From a virus, in IMG/VR virus record IMGVR_UViG_3300031669_000107, positions 1-37,402 of that record: a stretch of 37,402 bases of DNA. One strand, written 5' to 3'. Of the stretch, positions 5,496 to 14,500 are shown piece after piece. Each line of letters starts with the position of its first letter. The first letter of the stretch is position 1. Below the pieces are notes generated by a model. That model saw only the letters and a program-made list of their open reading frames with translations, searched no databases and was not told where the DNA came from. The position numbers were made by a program, and so were the translations under genes.

Positions 5496-6026
5496 ATGAT
5501 TGCTCAGATTCATGTTACCGGAAAGTCGTGCATAGATTCCCATGATACTCTATACTATAGCTTGAGTATGGAAAACATTGCGGTTCGGTCAACAGAGCAA
5601 CTTTCACTTCAGTCTGCCCAGTCACGCCATGATGACATGGTCGCGTTTGTATTTGAGTCATTCAAGCAGACATTTGATTTAGACGTGTCGCTTGATCTTG
5701 CACCGTTGCAGGATGACAGGGAACGGGAAGAGGTTGCAAATGATCCGCTTTTGCGTGCGCTCATTGTTCGTGAAGTGGCATCGCTTAAATCGAGTTTGAC
5801 ACAGGGTTTGTACAGTCTCGCAAGTTCAGCTAAAAACGAAGGTGTAAAACTTTCGGCGATACTCAAGTTTGGTGGTCAACTGTATCCAGAGCGGTTCAAG
5901 GAAGAAACCGTAAACATGCGCCATAGCGGATCTGTCACGTTGCAACCTGCTTTGGACTTATCCAAATTGTCAGATGATGAACTTCGACAATATTATATGT
6001 TGCTTGATAAGGCGCAAGGAAGATGA
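5496..6026 (+). CDS. terS: Small terminase subunit (candidate)
   Basis: Up to 176 residues, directly before and overlapping (ATGA) the large terminase gene, the usual place for the DNA-recognition subunit of the packaging motor. The C-terminal end (DLSKLSDDELRQYYMLLDKA) is a pattern common at the end of small terminases. The middle is helical. The start is uncertain: ATG 5496 and ATG 5568 (giving 152 residues) both lack a good ribosome site. The first 24 residues look less like the rest, so 5568 may be the true start. Assignment rests mainly on position. Confidence 0.65.
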   Translation: MIAQIHVTGKSCIDSHDTLYYSLSMENIAVRSTEQLSLQSAQSRHDDMVAFVFESFKQTFDLDVSLDLAPLQDDREREEVANDPLLRALIVREVASLKSSLTQGLYSLASSAKNEGVKLSAILKFGGQLYPERFKEETVNMRHSGSVTLQPALDLSKLSDDELRQYYMLLDKAQGR

Positions 6027-7456
6027 TAGCAGCAACGTCAAGAGTACCAACAAAGCGTGATGTTCTGTGTGAACTTGCACGTCGTCATTTTTGGGATTTT
6101 TGTGTTGCTGTTGATCCAGATTTCTACACGATAGATAAAGTACATCTTGTCAAGCTTTGCAACACGCTGGAACAATTCGCATTAAATCAGTTGCTCGATG
6201 CAAACGACGAACCATATCTAAACCTGTTAATTCAAATGCCCCCGCGTCACGGAAAGTCGAGAACACTTGTAAACTTTACCGCGTGGCTGTTCGGACGTGA
6301 TGAATCAGAGCGCGTCATAACGTCAAGTTACAATGATGAACTCGCGCAGGATTTTTCGAAGTATACACGTAACACGATTCAACAGAAGCATGAAACAGAT
6401 GATCCGAGTGAGATTGTGTACTCTGATATCTTCAATGCTGCTATCAAATACGGTGATGCATCATTCGGACACTGGGCGCTAAATGGACAATTTTTTTCGT
6501 ACAAAGGTTCGGGTTTGGGTGGAACGATAACCGGAAAAGGTGCTAAATGGCTGATAGGTGATGATTGGATCAAAGGTGCAGAAGAGGCTTTTAATGAGAA
6601 TCACTTAGATTATGTTTGGCGCTGGTACACAGGTACATGGATATCACGTAAAGAAAGTGGAGCGCATGAAATTCTATGCATGACCGCATGGGCTAAAAAA
6701 GATCCAGCCGGTAGATTGCTTGATTCCGAACCCGAACAATGGTACGTGCTGCAGTTTGAAGCTTACAATGAAGAGCAAGGTATGTTATGTCCGGCCATAT
6801 TGTCGAAAACAGAATATGACAAGCTAAAATCGAAAATGGACGAAGTGATATTTGCAGCGAACTATCACAACAAACGAATTGACGTTAAAGGTTCACTTTA
6901 TGGAACACTCCAAACTTACGAACAACTTCCCGTTGATAGTAATGGGAATCTACTTGCTGAAAGAAAAATCAGTTACACAGATACAGCTGATACCGGTGAC
7001 GACTTTCTATGTTCTATATCAGCAATTGTACACCAAAAACTTGTCTACGTCACCAATGTATATTTCACTCAATTAGCGCAAGAAGTGACAGAGCGCGAAA
7101 CAGCAAAGCGTATTGTTGAAAACGACATGCGCGAAATAATAATTGAGTCTAACAACGGTGGACGCGGGTTTGCACGCAACGTTGAAAAGATTTGTCGTGA
7201 AGAGCTGCATTATCTGAAAGCTATCTTCACATGGAAGCATCAAAGTAAAAACAAGATATCGCGTATTTTGACTGAAGCAACAAATGTGAAAAACAATATT
7301 CGTTTTCCTGTTGATTGGTCGGTACGTTGGCCGGAGTATTACGCTGCAATGCGTGACTATCTACGTTCAGGAAAGAACGCACATGACGATGCACCGGATG
7401 CAACAACAGGGTTGATTGAGCATTCTACAAATAATGTTCGTTGGGGTGTTCAATGA
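6023..7456 (+). CDS. terL: Large terminase subunit (ATPase and nuclease)
   Basis: A protein of 477 residues, the packaging motor that pumps DNA into the prohead and cuts it. Walker A is MPPRHGKS at 72-79, and Walker B is WLIGDD at about 176-181. The C-terminal RNase H-like nuclease shows acidic residues in YTDTADTGDD (D320, D323), IIIESNNGG (E375) and HDDAPDA (454-460). Length and motif order fit the Terminase_6 type. Start ATG overlaps the small terminase stop and the stop overlaps the next gene, both as ATGA. Confidence 0.95.
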   Translation: MIAATSRVPTKRDVLCELARRHFWDFCVAVDPDFYTIDKVHLVKLCNTLEQFALNQLLDANDEPYLNLLIQMPPRHGKSRTLVNFTAWLFGRDESERVITSSYNDELAQDFSKYTRNTIQQKHETDDPSEIVYSDIFNAAIKYGDASFGHWALNGQFFSYKGSGLGGTITGKGAKWLIGDDWIKGAEEAFNENHLDYVWRWYTGTWISRKESGAHEILCMTAWAKKDPAGRLLDSEPEQWYVLQFEAYNEEQGMLCPAILSKTEYDKLKSKMDEVIFAANYHNKRIDVKGSLYGTLQTYEQLPVDSNGNLLAERKISYTDTADTGDDFLCSISAIVHQKLVYVTNVYFTQLAQEVTERETAKRIVENDMREIIIESNNGGRGFARNVEKICREELHYLKAIFTWKHQSKNKISRILTEATNVKNNIRFPVDWSVRWPEYYAAMRDYLRSGKNAHDDAPDATTGLIEHSTNNVRWGVQ

Positions 7457-7632
7457 AAGTCAAGATAGCAGATAAAATCTATGATGCAAATGACCAACCG
7501 ATAATGGTTATTTTAACAAACGCGGAAAGAAAACAAATAGCGGATATGGACCTGAATAGTCAAGGCAAATATTGTCAATATCCAGAGGGAATGAATCGAA
7601 AAGAAATTAGCGAATGGATGGATAAAACTTGA
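7453..7632 (+). CDS. 59-residue protein between terminase and portal
   Basis: ATG 7453 overlaps the terminase stop as ATGA, and its stop overlaps the portal TTG start as TTGA. The product is a small, charged protein with a middle segment MVILTNAERKQIADMD and a C-terminal ISEWMDK. Small genes in this slot occur in many siphoviruses and have no settled function. No motif is recognised. Tight coupling on both sides supports it as a real gene. Confidence 0.7.
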   Translation: MKVKIADKIYDANDQPIMVILTNAERKQIADMDLNSQGKYCQYPEGMNRKEISEWMDKT

Positions 7633-9911
7633 AACTTCAATCGCCAATTGTATTTAGAAATAGAAACAATCCAGATAACGCGAAAGCGTTGTACCAGATG
7701 GTCTATCAACGCATGACAACTTGGATCGGAACATTGATGAATCGCACACGACGTGATTATTCAGCGATGTTGCAAGATCCAACTTCATCTTCTTTGATTA
7801 TGGCTGTTGTGTTGTGGATGGTTCGACGTTGGCCGGAAGCGCCTATTTATCTCGAAGACGCAAACGAAGAGCCACAATACAGGCATCCAATGCTTGAAAA
7901 GATTCAGTATCCTAACAAGTTTTATGGTGGCAACATTCTTTGGTGGGGAACGATAATGTCCCTCGTTTGGGATGGAAACGGTTACTGGGTAAAGGTACGT
8001 GATAAGCAGTTACGTGTTGTTGAACTTTGGTACGTTCCGCATTTCATGATTCGGCCAATGATCAACAATGCATCAACAAACTTTATAGATTACTATATGT
8101 ATTCTCCGGGTGGTCAACAGATTCAACTCGATCCTTCAGACGTTGTGCATTTCCGATATGGCATCGACCCATATGATCCGCGTAAGGGAATGTCGCCGTT
8201 GAAGAGTATTGCACGTGATGCAGTTTCAGACGAAGAGGCAGACAACTTCAGCACTTCACTACTTTTGAACTTAGGTGTTCCGGGTTTGATGTTGACACCC
8301 GATCCGACGATAATTGCAGCACTCGGTTCATCACCATCGGACGAGGATACAAAAGCTTTGAAATCATATCTGAAAGAAAACTTCTCAAATGACAAACGTG
8401 GTGAACCACTTGTCAGTGCTGGACCGTGGAAGATTCAACAGTTCGGACTTTCGCCAAAAGATATGGATTTGTCAAGCTTGCGTGGAATATCAGAAGAGCG
8501 TATTACAGCTGTTACCGGTGTTCCGGCTGCAGTTGTTGGTTTCGGTTCTGGACTTGCACAAACAAAAGTCGGCGCGACAATGAAAGAACTTCGTGAAATG
8601 GCATATGAGGATGCAATTATTCCGATGCAGCGTTTGATCGGTCCAGAACTCAAGACGCAGTTGTTAGATGATTATGAAAAGAATCCGCAAGAATGGAATG
8701 TGTGTTTTGATCTTTCAAACGTTCGTGTTTTGCAGGAAGATCAAAACGCATTGCACACACGCGCGACCGCAGATTTTAATGGTGGTCTCACCACGTTGAA
8801 TCAAAGTCTAATGATGATTGGTGAAGAGTCCGTTGCAAATGGCGATGTTCGGCGCATTCCGTTCAACATGACAGAAATACCAATAGGGCAAACAGGGCAG
8901 TCAGTAACATCAACTGAACCTTCAGCACCTGTAGTACCTGCAAAAGGTGATCAAGGCGTATATAAGTTTTTACTTGCACACAATTGTGCAGAGCACAAAC
9001 AAGCAGAGTTGAAAGGCTGGAAACCCGCACCGCGCAGCAAACTTGTACAGGCTTTTTTGAACTCTGTGAATCGCATTCACAATGAAACAAGTGCAAAGTA
9101 TACACTGATACTTGAGAAAGGCTTTTCGAATGTTGCACAACGTGCAGTAGAAGCGTTCAACTATCTGAATGAGAACGGTCAATTGAACTTCGAAGCACGG
9201 CCAACAAAAGCAGATAACGGTTTGTCCGATGCGGATCTAATGGCGATTGAAATTGACGCTCACAACATTTTGATGCAGATGACAGAATCGGGTGACTTGT
9301 CAAATGAACTTGCATGGAAAGCACAATACTTGAGCATTACACAAACAATGTACGAAGATATCAAAGTTGTGTACGGTGTAAGTTTCAATTTTCCCGATCC
9401 TGCAATGCAGGAAGTTGTTGCCAAAGGCGGCAAGCATATCGCGCTTGTTGGTTTGAATGCACAAACACAAGATGCAATATTCGCTGCACTTAGTGATGCT
9501 AAAGCTCTCGGTGTTGGACCGATTGAAGCTGCACGATTGATCCGGTCGAATGTTGAAGGTAAAGCATTGTTCCCGGGTATGTATTCCGACGCTATAGATA
9601 GTGCGGTTGCACGAGGATTCAGCGAAGAGAAAGCAACAGCGTATGCAGACAAGATTGTCAAACAGTATAGAGCACAGGTTATTTCACGAACTGAAATGAA
9701 ATATGCACAAAATGTTTCAACAACCGAAATTGCAAAATCGTCTGGAACGTTCAACGCGATGCAGTTGGTCGATGGACAACTCGGACCGCCACGGTCATGT
9801 GAGATATGCTTAGCACGTGATGGTGAAATAGTTGACTTCGCACAGGCTGAAGTTCTTAGTTCAGAAGAACATCCGCAAGGTACCATGTCGATGATACCTA
9901 TCATTCAGTAA
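7629..9911 (+). CDS. Portal protein fused to a MuF-like minor head protein
   Basis: A protein of 760 residues. Residues about 1-420 are an HK97-type portal (the dodecameric DNA channel at the head vertex), including the conserved region around SPLKSIARDAVSDEEADNF and the GVPAAVVGFG stretch. A Pro/Thr/Ser-rich linker (about 420-440) follows, then a helical region, and residues about 640-745 show a MuF/SPP1 gp7-like C-terminal signature (VISRTEMKYAQN, then CEICLARDGE at about 724). These are usually two genes. The start is TTG 7629, overlapping the previous stop; no ATG fits near the conserved N terminus. The TTG overlap implies coupling to the upstream gene. Confidence 0.88.
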   Translation: MKLQSPIVFRNRNNPDNAKALYQMVYQRMTTWIGTLMNRTRRDYSAMLQDPTSSSLIMAVVLWMVRRWPEAPIYLEDANEEPQYRHPMLEKIQYPNKFYGGNILWWGTIMSLVWDGNGYWVKVRDKQLRVVELWYVPHFMIRPMINNASTNFIDYYMYSPGGQQIQLDPSDVVHFRYGIDPYDPRKGMSPLKSIARDAVSDEEADNFSTSLLLNLGVPGLMLTPDPTIIAALGSSPSDEDTKALKSYLKENFSNDKRGEPLVSAGPWKIQQFGLSPKDMDLSSLRGISEERITAVTGVPAAVVGFGSGLAQTKVGATMKELREMAYEDAIIPMQRLIGPELKTQLLDDYEKNPQEWNVCFDLSNVRVLQEDQNALHTRATADFNGGLTTLNQSLMMIGEESVANGDVRRIPFNMTEIPIGQTGQSVTSTEPSAPVVPAKGDQGVYKFLLAHNCAEHKQAELKGWKPAPRSKLVQAFLNSVNRIHNETSAKYTLILEKGFSNVAQRAVEAFNYLNENGQLNFEARPTKADNGLSDADLMAIEIDAHNILMQMTESGDLSNELAWKAQYLSITQTMYEDIKVVYGVSFNFPDPAMQEVVAKGGKHIALVGLNAQTQDAIFAALSDAKALGVGPIEAARLIRSNVEGKALFPGMYSDAIDSAVARGFSEEKATAYADKIVKQYRAQVISRTEMKYAQNVSTTEIAKSSGTFNAMQLVDGQLGPPRSCEICLARDGEIVDFAQAEVLSSEEHPQGTMSMIPIIQ

Positions 9912-9924
9912 AGAGGGTTGAACG

Positions 9925-10701
9925 ATGGAACGCAAAATATTCAAAGCCGAAAATGTACAGCTTAGTGATGAAGGAAATATAAGCTTCAACTTTGCAACGT
10001 TGAACGTGAAAGATCATGGTGGGGACATCATTCCTAATAATGCGATTGAAAATGGAAAAACTGTGCTTCTTTCATCTTGGAATCATACATCATGGAACGC
10101 AGGTTTGCCGATAGGCAAAGGCACAATTAATGAAAAAGGTGACAAACTTGTTTTTGATGGTGCGTTCAATCTCAAGACGCAAGCCGGACGTGATCATTAT
10201 GAAACAGTAAAATTCAATGGCGCACTTCAAGAATACAGCTTCGGTTTCGATGTGCTGAAAAAGTCAACAACTACCGACACGGAAACAGGCGACAACGTGC
10301 GTTTACTTGACAAGCTGAATGTGTTTGAAGCATCACCTGTGTTGCTTGGACAGGGAATCAACACCGGAACGAACAGCATCAAAAGTGCCGACGGTGAAGA
10401 TCCTGAACATGGCGAAGTAAAATCAATCAGATACAAAGAGCATACAGAAAAAGCTCTTGCATATATTGTGGATTTCGTTGAACGGACACAGAGTATTTCC
10501 GAACTGCGAAAGGCTGAAGGAAAGTCCGCAATGAATGAAACTAATTCGATGAATCTAAAAGAAGTGGTGACAGAACTGCGAAAGGCTGCAGATACCGTAG
10601 CACTTTTGATAGAAGAAAAATCGGTTTCAGACACTGCAGACGAAGAAATTGCTGCATTGTTTATGCAGATCGAAACAAATCAGTTGATTAGGAGTTTGTA
10701 A
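9925..10701 (+). CDS. Prohead protease (HK97 gp4-like, S78 family)
   Basis: A protein of 258 residues, start ATG with AGAGGG upstream. The N-terminal half is the serine protease that trims the capsid scaffold domain: histidine H54 in SSWNHTSW and the likely nucleophile S105 in QEYSFGF, then a FEASPVLLG strand at about 134-143 as usual in this family. The C-terminal 100 residues are charged and helical (about 185-255) and may act as scaffold or targeting tail. It lies directly before the capsid gene, as expected. Confidence 0.88.
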   Translation: MERKIFKAENVQLSDEGNISFNFATLNVKDHGGDIIPNNAIENGKTVLLSSWNHTSWNAGLPIGKGTINEKGDKLVFDGAFNLKTQAGRDHYETVKFNGALQEYSFGFDVLKKSTTTDTETGDNVRLLDKLNVFEASPVLLGQGINTGTNSIKSADGEDPEHGEVKSIRYKEHTEKALAYIVDFVERTQSISELRKAEGKSAMNETNSMNLKEVVTELRKAADTVALLIEEKSVSDTADEEIAALFMQIETNQLIRSL

Positions 10702-10702
10702 C

Positions 10703-11959
10703 ATGAGTGTACAATCGGATCTTGTAGCGAAGCGGAATGAACTTGACGCGGTAAACGCAAGAGTCAAGAAAATCCGTGAACAGTCGAACGTCGGTAACAA
10801 TGAGTTTGATCTAACAAAGTCAAGCGAATTGTCGGGAACAAAAGAAGAGCGCGTAAACGAAATGCGCAAGCTCAAGACTAAAATGGATGCACTCGGCGCA
10901 GAAGTTGACGCGCTTGTCGCGGTTGTCGAAGCGTTCAAGGAAGATACCGGTTCAGAAACGCAGCATGAACAGACGCACGGACAGTTCGATGCAAAAGGTG
11001 AACGACGCGGAGAACAGAAGTCAATCGGACAGCGTTTTATCGAAAGTCCATCATTCAAGTCTTTCCGCGAAGGAAAGATTGCGATGAATCAGGTGAAACT
11101 TGATCTTCCCGATATTGAAGTGAAAACTTTGATGACGGAATCAGCCGGATTTGCACCGCAAGCAATTCGCACAGGGTATGTTGAAGGTTATCCGGTTGAA
11201 CCGATCGGACTTTTCAACTTGATTCCGAAGGGAACAACTGGACAGATTGCCGTTGTTTATATGGAAGAAACTACACGAAACATGGCTGCAGCTGAAGCAA
11301 CAGAAGGTAGTGGGGCATATGCAGAATCCGCAATTGCATATACAGAGCGAAGCGAATCAGTACAGAACATCGGACATTTCATTCCTGTCACCGGTCAACA
11401 GCTCGAAGATGTGCCAATGATCCAGAGTTTGATTGACAATGATATGAGAATGGGACTCATGGAACGGTTGGACTCTCAGCTGATAAACGGTGATGCAGCT
11501 GCGCCAAATGTACGCGGATTCCTGAACGTTACCGGAAGATTAACGCAGAGCGCAGCCGGTGTATCAGCACTCGATGCACTTTACAAGGCAATCACGCAGA
11601 TCGGCAAAAATGCATTCGTTCCGGCAACAAACATCGTGCTTAATGGTGAAGACTGGGAACCTATTCAGCTCATGAAAGATGATGACGGTGGGTACATCTG
11701 GGGTCACCCGGCAAACATCGGACCGACGCGGATTTGGGGACGACCGGTAACGGTAACATATCGTCTTGCGAAGGGTACTGGACTTGTCGGCGCGTTCAAC
11801 AAAATGAGCTACTATGAAAGACGCGGAATCGTGATTGAGATTTCAGACTCACACGACACGTACTTTATTTACAACAAGCTTGCAATTCGTGCGTCGGTCC
11901 GTGCGTGCTACGTCTGGACACGTCCGCAAGCGTTTTGCGAAGTAGATTCCTTGAGCTAA
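10703..11959 (+). CDS. Major capsid protein (HK97 fold) with N-terminal delta/scaffold domain
   Basis: A protein of 418 residues, start ATG with AGGAG nine bases upstream. Residues about 1-100 are highly charged and helical, the coiled-coil delta domain that acts as built-in scaffold and is removed by the protease just upstream. Residues about 125-418 form the shell, with typical order: N-terminal arm, a conserved VYMEETTRNMAAAEATEG stretch, a long spine-helix region and a C-terminal strand region with a GRPVTVT element. No separate scaffold gene is present, which agrees with the built-in domain. Confidence 0.92.
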   Translation: MSVQSDLVAKRNELDAVNARVKKIREQSNVGNNEFDLTKSSELSGTKEERVNEMRKLKTKMDALGAEVDALVAVVEAFKEDTGSETQHEQTHGQFDAKGERRGEQKSIGQRFIESPSFKSFREGKIAMNQVKLDLPDIEVKTLMTESAGFAPQAIRTGYVEGYPVEPIGLFNLIPKGTTGQIAVVYMEETTRNMAAAEATEGSGAYAESAIAYTERSESVQNIGHFIPVTGQQLEDVPMIQSLIDNDMRMGLMERLDSQLINGDAAAPNVRGFLNVTGRLTQSAAGVSALDALYKAITQIGKNAFVPATNIVLNGEDWEPIQLMKDDDGGYIWGHPANIGPTRIWGRPVTVTYRLAKGTGLVGAFNKMSYYERRGIVIEISDSHDTYFIYNKLAIRASVRACYVWTRPQAFCEVDSLS

Positions 11960-11961
11960 GG

Positions 11962-12011
11962 CAAGCCGATAGGCTTGTAAAATCTAAACTGCGTCGAAAT
12001 AAATAGACGCA
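11962..12011 (+). promoter_or_regulatory. Two small hairpins after the capsid gene
   Basis: CAAGCC/GGCTTG (11962-11967 with 11972-11977, 4-base loop) and TGCGTC/GACGCA (11990-11995 with 12006-12011, 10-base loop). No T-run follows either, so they are more likely RNA processing or stability elements between two highly expressed genes than terminators. Confidence 0.5.
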
Positions 12012-12025
12012 AAGGATGGTTTTTT

Positions 12026-12631
12026 ATGGGTATTCCTGCACACGTAGCCGGGTTTCAATCAAACGGCTATAAGACTCAGAATGCAGCGACTGTGATACAG
12101 TTCAATCTGCCGGGTGTAAATGGGCAGCGTCTTGGACTTTCCGAACTATTGTATCTTGCAGCTGCGACTGCACACACTGCAACGTTAATGGTGCCGGGTT
12201 CAAGCGCTGGCTGCAAAAATAGCGCTTCGGCTGCAGCTGCAGCCGGACAGAAGGTTATCAACGTTGTTTCAGATCCGCTCGACCCATCGGGCAACGCTGC
12301 AGCTGCAGCCGACTGGGTTGCATATCAGGATGCTTCCGGTACGTGGAACTTCGACACGGTAAACGGTGTTGTCGGAAAAGCTGTCACCATGACGAACAAC
12401 ATTGTTGCAGCTGGAATTGCTGCGGGTGGACTTGTTCGATTCTTCGGTGTAGCCGGTGATTTGAACGGTGCGCAGCTTTCACTTCCAGCAAGTTCAACAA
12501 CTGAGTATGGTAACGGAAGGCTTGTTTGGGTACATCCGGACAGAAGCGAACCGGCAATACTGCAGATCAACAACATCACGAACGCGGGTTTTCACCTGAA
12601 CAGCCTTTTCCTTTACTTGGATAACAAGTAA
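12026..12631 (+). CDS. Head decoration protein candidate
   Basis: A protein of 201 residues, start ATG with AAGGA upstream. It is rich in Ala, Gly, Ser, Thr and Asn with few charges, has Ala-rich runs at about 70-76 and 92-96, and looks like a beta-rich exposed structural protein. It stands alone between RNA hairpins (11962-12011 and 12647-12678), directly after the major capsid protein, the usual place for a decoration or auxiliary capsid protein. No homology is claimed; the call rests on position, composition and expected high expression. Confidence 0.5.
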   Translation: MGIPAHVAGFQSNGYKTQNAATVIQFNLPGVNGQRLGLSELLYLAAATAHTATLMVPGSSAGCKNSASAAAAAGQKVINVVSDPLDPSGNAAAAADWVAYQDASGTWNFDTVNGVVGKAVTMTNNIVAAGIAAGGLVRFFGVAGDLNGAQLSLPASSTTEYGNGRLVWVHPDRSEPAILQINNITNAGFHLNSLFLYLDNK

Positions 12632-12646
12632 ACGTCGAATAAAATT

Positions 12647-12678
12647 AGTACCGGAAAGCGCAAAAACTTTCCGGTACT
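12647..12678 (+). promoter_or_regulatory. Perfect 12-bp hairpin after the decoration gene
   Basis: AGTACCGGAAAG (12647-12658) pairs fully with CTTTCCGGTACT (12667-12678) around an 8-base loop. No T-run follows, and the next gene's ribosome site (GGAG) starts three bases beyond the stem. It may protect the upstream mRNA from exonucleases, weakly attenuate transcription, or regulate the next gene. Confidence 0.65.
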
Positions 12679-12693
12679 TTGGAGATAGTTGCC

Positions 12694-12885
12694 ATGCGTA
12701 TAATGAAGCATGTAGAAGAAGATTTGAAAGCGCTTCGGGATTTTTCGTCAAAACATTTTGACTTCAAGAAATCAGACAAAACTGAAGAGACAAAAGCAAC
12801 TGAAACAGAAGATACCGAAGTCGAAGAGACTGAATCAACGGGCAATCCGAAGATGAAGTTGAAGGTACCAGAAGAGAACAAGTAA
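12694..12885 (+). CDS. Small acidic protein, unknown function
   Basis: ATG 12694 (MRIMKHVEEDL) with GGAG upstream gives 63 residues. The first 25 look helical; residues about 28-53 are a Thr/Glu low-complexity run (repeats of TE and EE) predicted to be disordered. Small proteins of this kind between head genes and connectors are often unknown or have a minor scaffold-like role. No family is recognised. Confidence 0.6.
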   Translation: MRIMKHVEEDLKALRDFSSKHFDFKKSDKTEETKATETEDTEVEETESTGNPKMKLKVPEENK

Positions 12886-12886
12886 A

Positions 12887-13447
12887 ATGCCGTCACTGAT
12901 AACACCTACGCAAGTTCAAGCATTCATAAAAACACCACTTTCAACAACCGTGCTTCAGCAAATAATTGATGCTGAAGAGCAAGTTATAGTTGAACGGTTT
13001 GGAGCGCATGTGCTTGTTGTCGAACAGTTTGAAGATGATTCACCCGGTGACAGACTGTTCACGAATCGCGGAATCGCAAGCGTACAGGAAATAAAAGAGA
13101 CTGTCGTTTACCGTGTCGGGTTGTACCAGTGGGGTGAAACAGAAACGATTCTTTCTGCGAATGACTATGAAATATGGGCTGATTTGAAATCTGTTCGTAG
13201 ACTTACAACAGGTGATCATGAACGCTACGGTTGGGGACAGCGTGTGAAAATCACGTATGTTCCGAACGATACAACTGCGACGAGAATACTTGTGCTGCTT
13301 AATCTTTGTAAGATCAACATTCAGTTTTCTGGACTTGATAGGGAAATGGTAGGCGGTAGAGAGTATCAAGCGGAAATGGCAAGTTATGCACAGAAAAGAA
13401 GGGAAGTCTTGAATCTTCTGAATAGTTCGCATAGGTCGCTGTCATGA
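12887..13447 (+). CDS. Head-tail connector (adaptor) protein
   Basis: A protein of 186 residues starting two bases after the previous stop. The mostly helical N terminus, beginning TPTQVQAFIKTPL and with a IDAEEQVIVERFG helix, fits adaptor proteins of the HK97 gp6/SPP1 gp15 class, which dock under the portal. The next gene overlaps as ATGA. Order (capsid, adaptor, then three small neck and tail-completion genes) supports the call. Confidence 0.65.
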   Translation: MPSLITPTQVQAFIKTPLSTTVLQQIIDAEEQVIVERFGAHVLVVEQFEDDSPGDRLFTNRGIASVQEIKETVVYRVGLYQWGETETILSANDYEIWADLKSVRRLTTGDHERYGWGQRVKITYVPNDTTATRILVLLNLCKINIQFSGLDREMVGGREYQAEMASYAQKRREVLNLLNSSHRSLS

Positions 13448-13797
13448 GCAATCTTCAATGGAACTCTGCAGAACTACTTGCAGAAATATATCAAAACTTG
13501 AAAGAAGGTATAGATAAAACATCTTCAGAAGCAACAGCACTTGCGAAGCAGGAAGTTCATGTGCGCACAGGATACTTGCAGGGTTCTATTCGTTCAGATC
13601 CTGCTAAGATCATTAATGGTCAAGTTGTTGGACAGTTTGGCACACACATGCCGGTGCCACCCGGTGCGGAACATGCATACGATTTTTGGCAAGAGTTTCT
13701 ACCCACTGAACGTGGTGGAAAACCATACATGCGACCGGCACAACAGCTTGCAGGTGAAGTCTTGATGAAAAACATCATAGACGCACGGAATAAATAA
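13444..13797 (+). CDS. HK97 gp10-like neck/tail-completion protein
   Basis: A protein of 117 residues. The pattern EVHVRTGYLQGSI at about residues 37-49, followed by a beta region and a C-terminal PYMRPA element at about 98-103, is typical of the HK97 gp10-like family, found between head adaptor and tail terminator genes. Starts with ATGA overlap and its last base is the first base of the next start. Confidence 0.75.
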   Translation: MSNLQWNSAELLAEIYQNLKEGIDKTSSEATALAKQEVHVRTGYLQGSIRSDPAKIINGQVVGQFGTHMPVPPGAEHAYDFWQEFLPTERGGKPYMRPAQQLAGEVLMKNIIDARNK

Positions 13798-14108
13798 TGG
13801 GTATAGAAACACGTTTCACAGATTCAATAGATATTCAGAGCGTTTCAACTTCCTATGATGGAACACAAACTTTTACCACGCGCGGAACGTGTAGCGGTTA
13901 TGTCAAAATGTTGAAGTATGCTGAACGTGTTACGCTTGCGCAGCAAACAGTTTTTGCAACGCACAAGTTCACAATGGACTTGACTGTTGTGCCAAAATAC
14001 GGTGAATATCTGAAATGGAACGGTTCGCTTTTCGCGGTAAAGATAGTAGATAATCACCCTGTGAGTGGTGACAGTTTTCAAACGGTTGACGCGGAAATAA
14101 TAACATGA
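13797..14108 (+). CDS. Head closure (stopper) protein candidate
   Basis: A protein of 103 residues, mainly beta strands (for example TFTTRGTCSGYVK and GEYLKWNGSLFAVKIVDNH). Size, beta content and position after the adaptor fit head closure proteins such as SPP1 gp16, which plug the portal channel after packaging. The start ATG shares a base with the previous stop and the next ATG overlaps its stop. Assignment is from context and fold impression. Confidence 0.6.
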   Translation: MGIETRFTDSIDIQSVSTSYDGTQTFTTRGTCSGYVKMLKYAERVTLAQQTVFATHKFTMDLTVVPKYGEYLKWNGSLFAVKIVDNHPVSGDSFQTVDAEIIT

Positions 14109-14500
14109 TTGAAGATGCATTGTGCCTTTACTGTACACCAATTCTCGCAACGCTAACACCGGCAGTCCCTATCTATTGGCAACTCGTGCCAAATGGCATT
14201 GAAGAGTATGTGTCAATATCGAGTGTTTCTGATTCGATGGTGATAGAGGAAGATTTAGCCTCAGATCATAAACAGTTTAACATTGTAACAAAGGGTGTCG
14301 CAGGTGTAATAGGAGCAGCCGGAAGAGCTGGACAGATACGGGAACTGCTAAAAACACACTTGCAAAGGTTGAAAGGTGTTTTTAGTGGTGTGCCGATCTT
14401 AGGAATGTCATACGTGCGAAGCGTGGAATTGCCGAACCCGGCAACAGGTGAAGCAATAATAGTTTCGGAATACCAAATCAATTATATGGAGGAAATCTAA
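14105..14500 (+). CDS. Tail terminator protein
   Basis: A protein of 131 residues, alpha/beta: an N-terminal helix, YWQLVPNGIEEYVSIS strands, an AGRAGQIRELLKTHLQR helix, and C-terminal strands ending in YQINYMEE. This order resembles tail completion proteins (DUF3168/gpU-like) that cap the tail tube where it meets the head. It lies directly before the tail tube gene. Its end (ATGGAGGAAATCTAATG) supplies the ribosome site of that gene. Confidence 0.65.
   Translation: MIEDALCLYCTPILATLTPAVPIYWQLVPNGIEEYVSISSVSDSMVIEEDLASDHKQFNIVTKGVAGVIGAAGRAGQIRELLKTHLQRLKGVFSGVPILGMSYVRSVELPNPATGEAIIVSEYQINYMEEI

Noticed and set aside
5347-5567. Late promoter before the terminase genes
   Set aside because: Several -10-like strings (TATACT at 5551, TATAGA at about 5480) lack a matching -35 box; the real late promoter probably needs a phage factor and cannot be placed.
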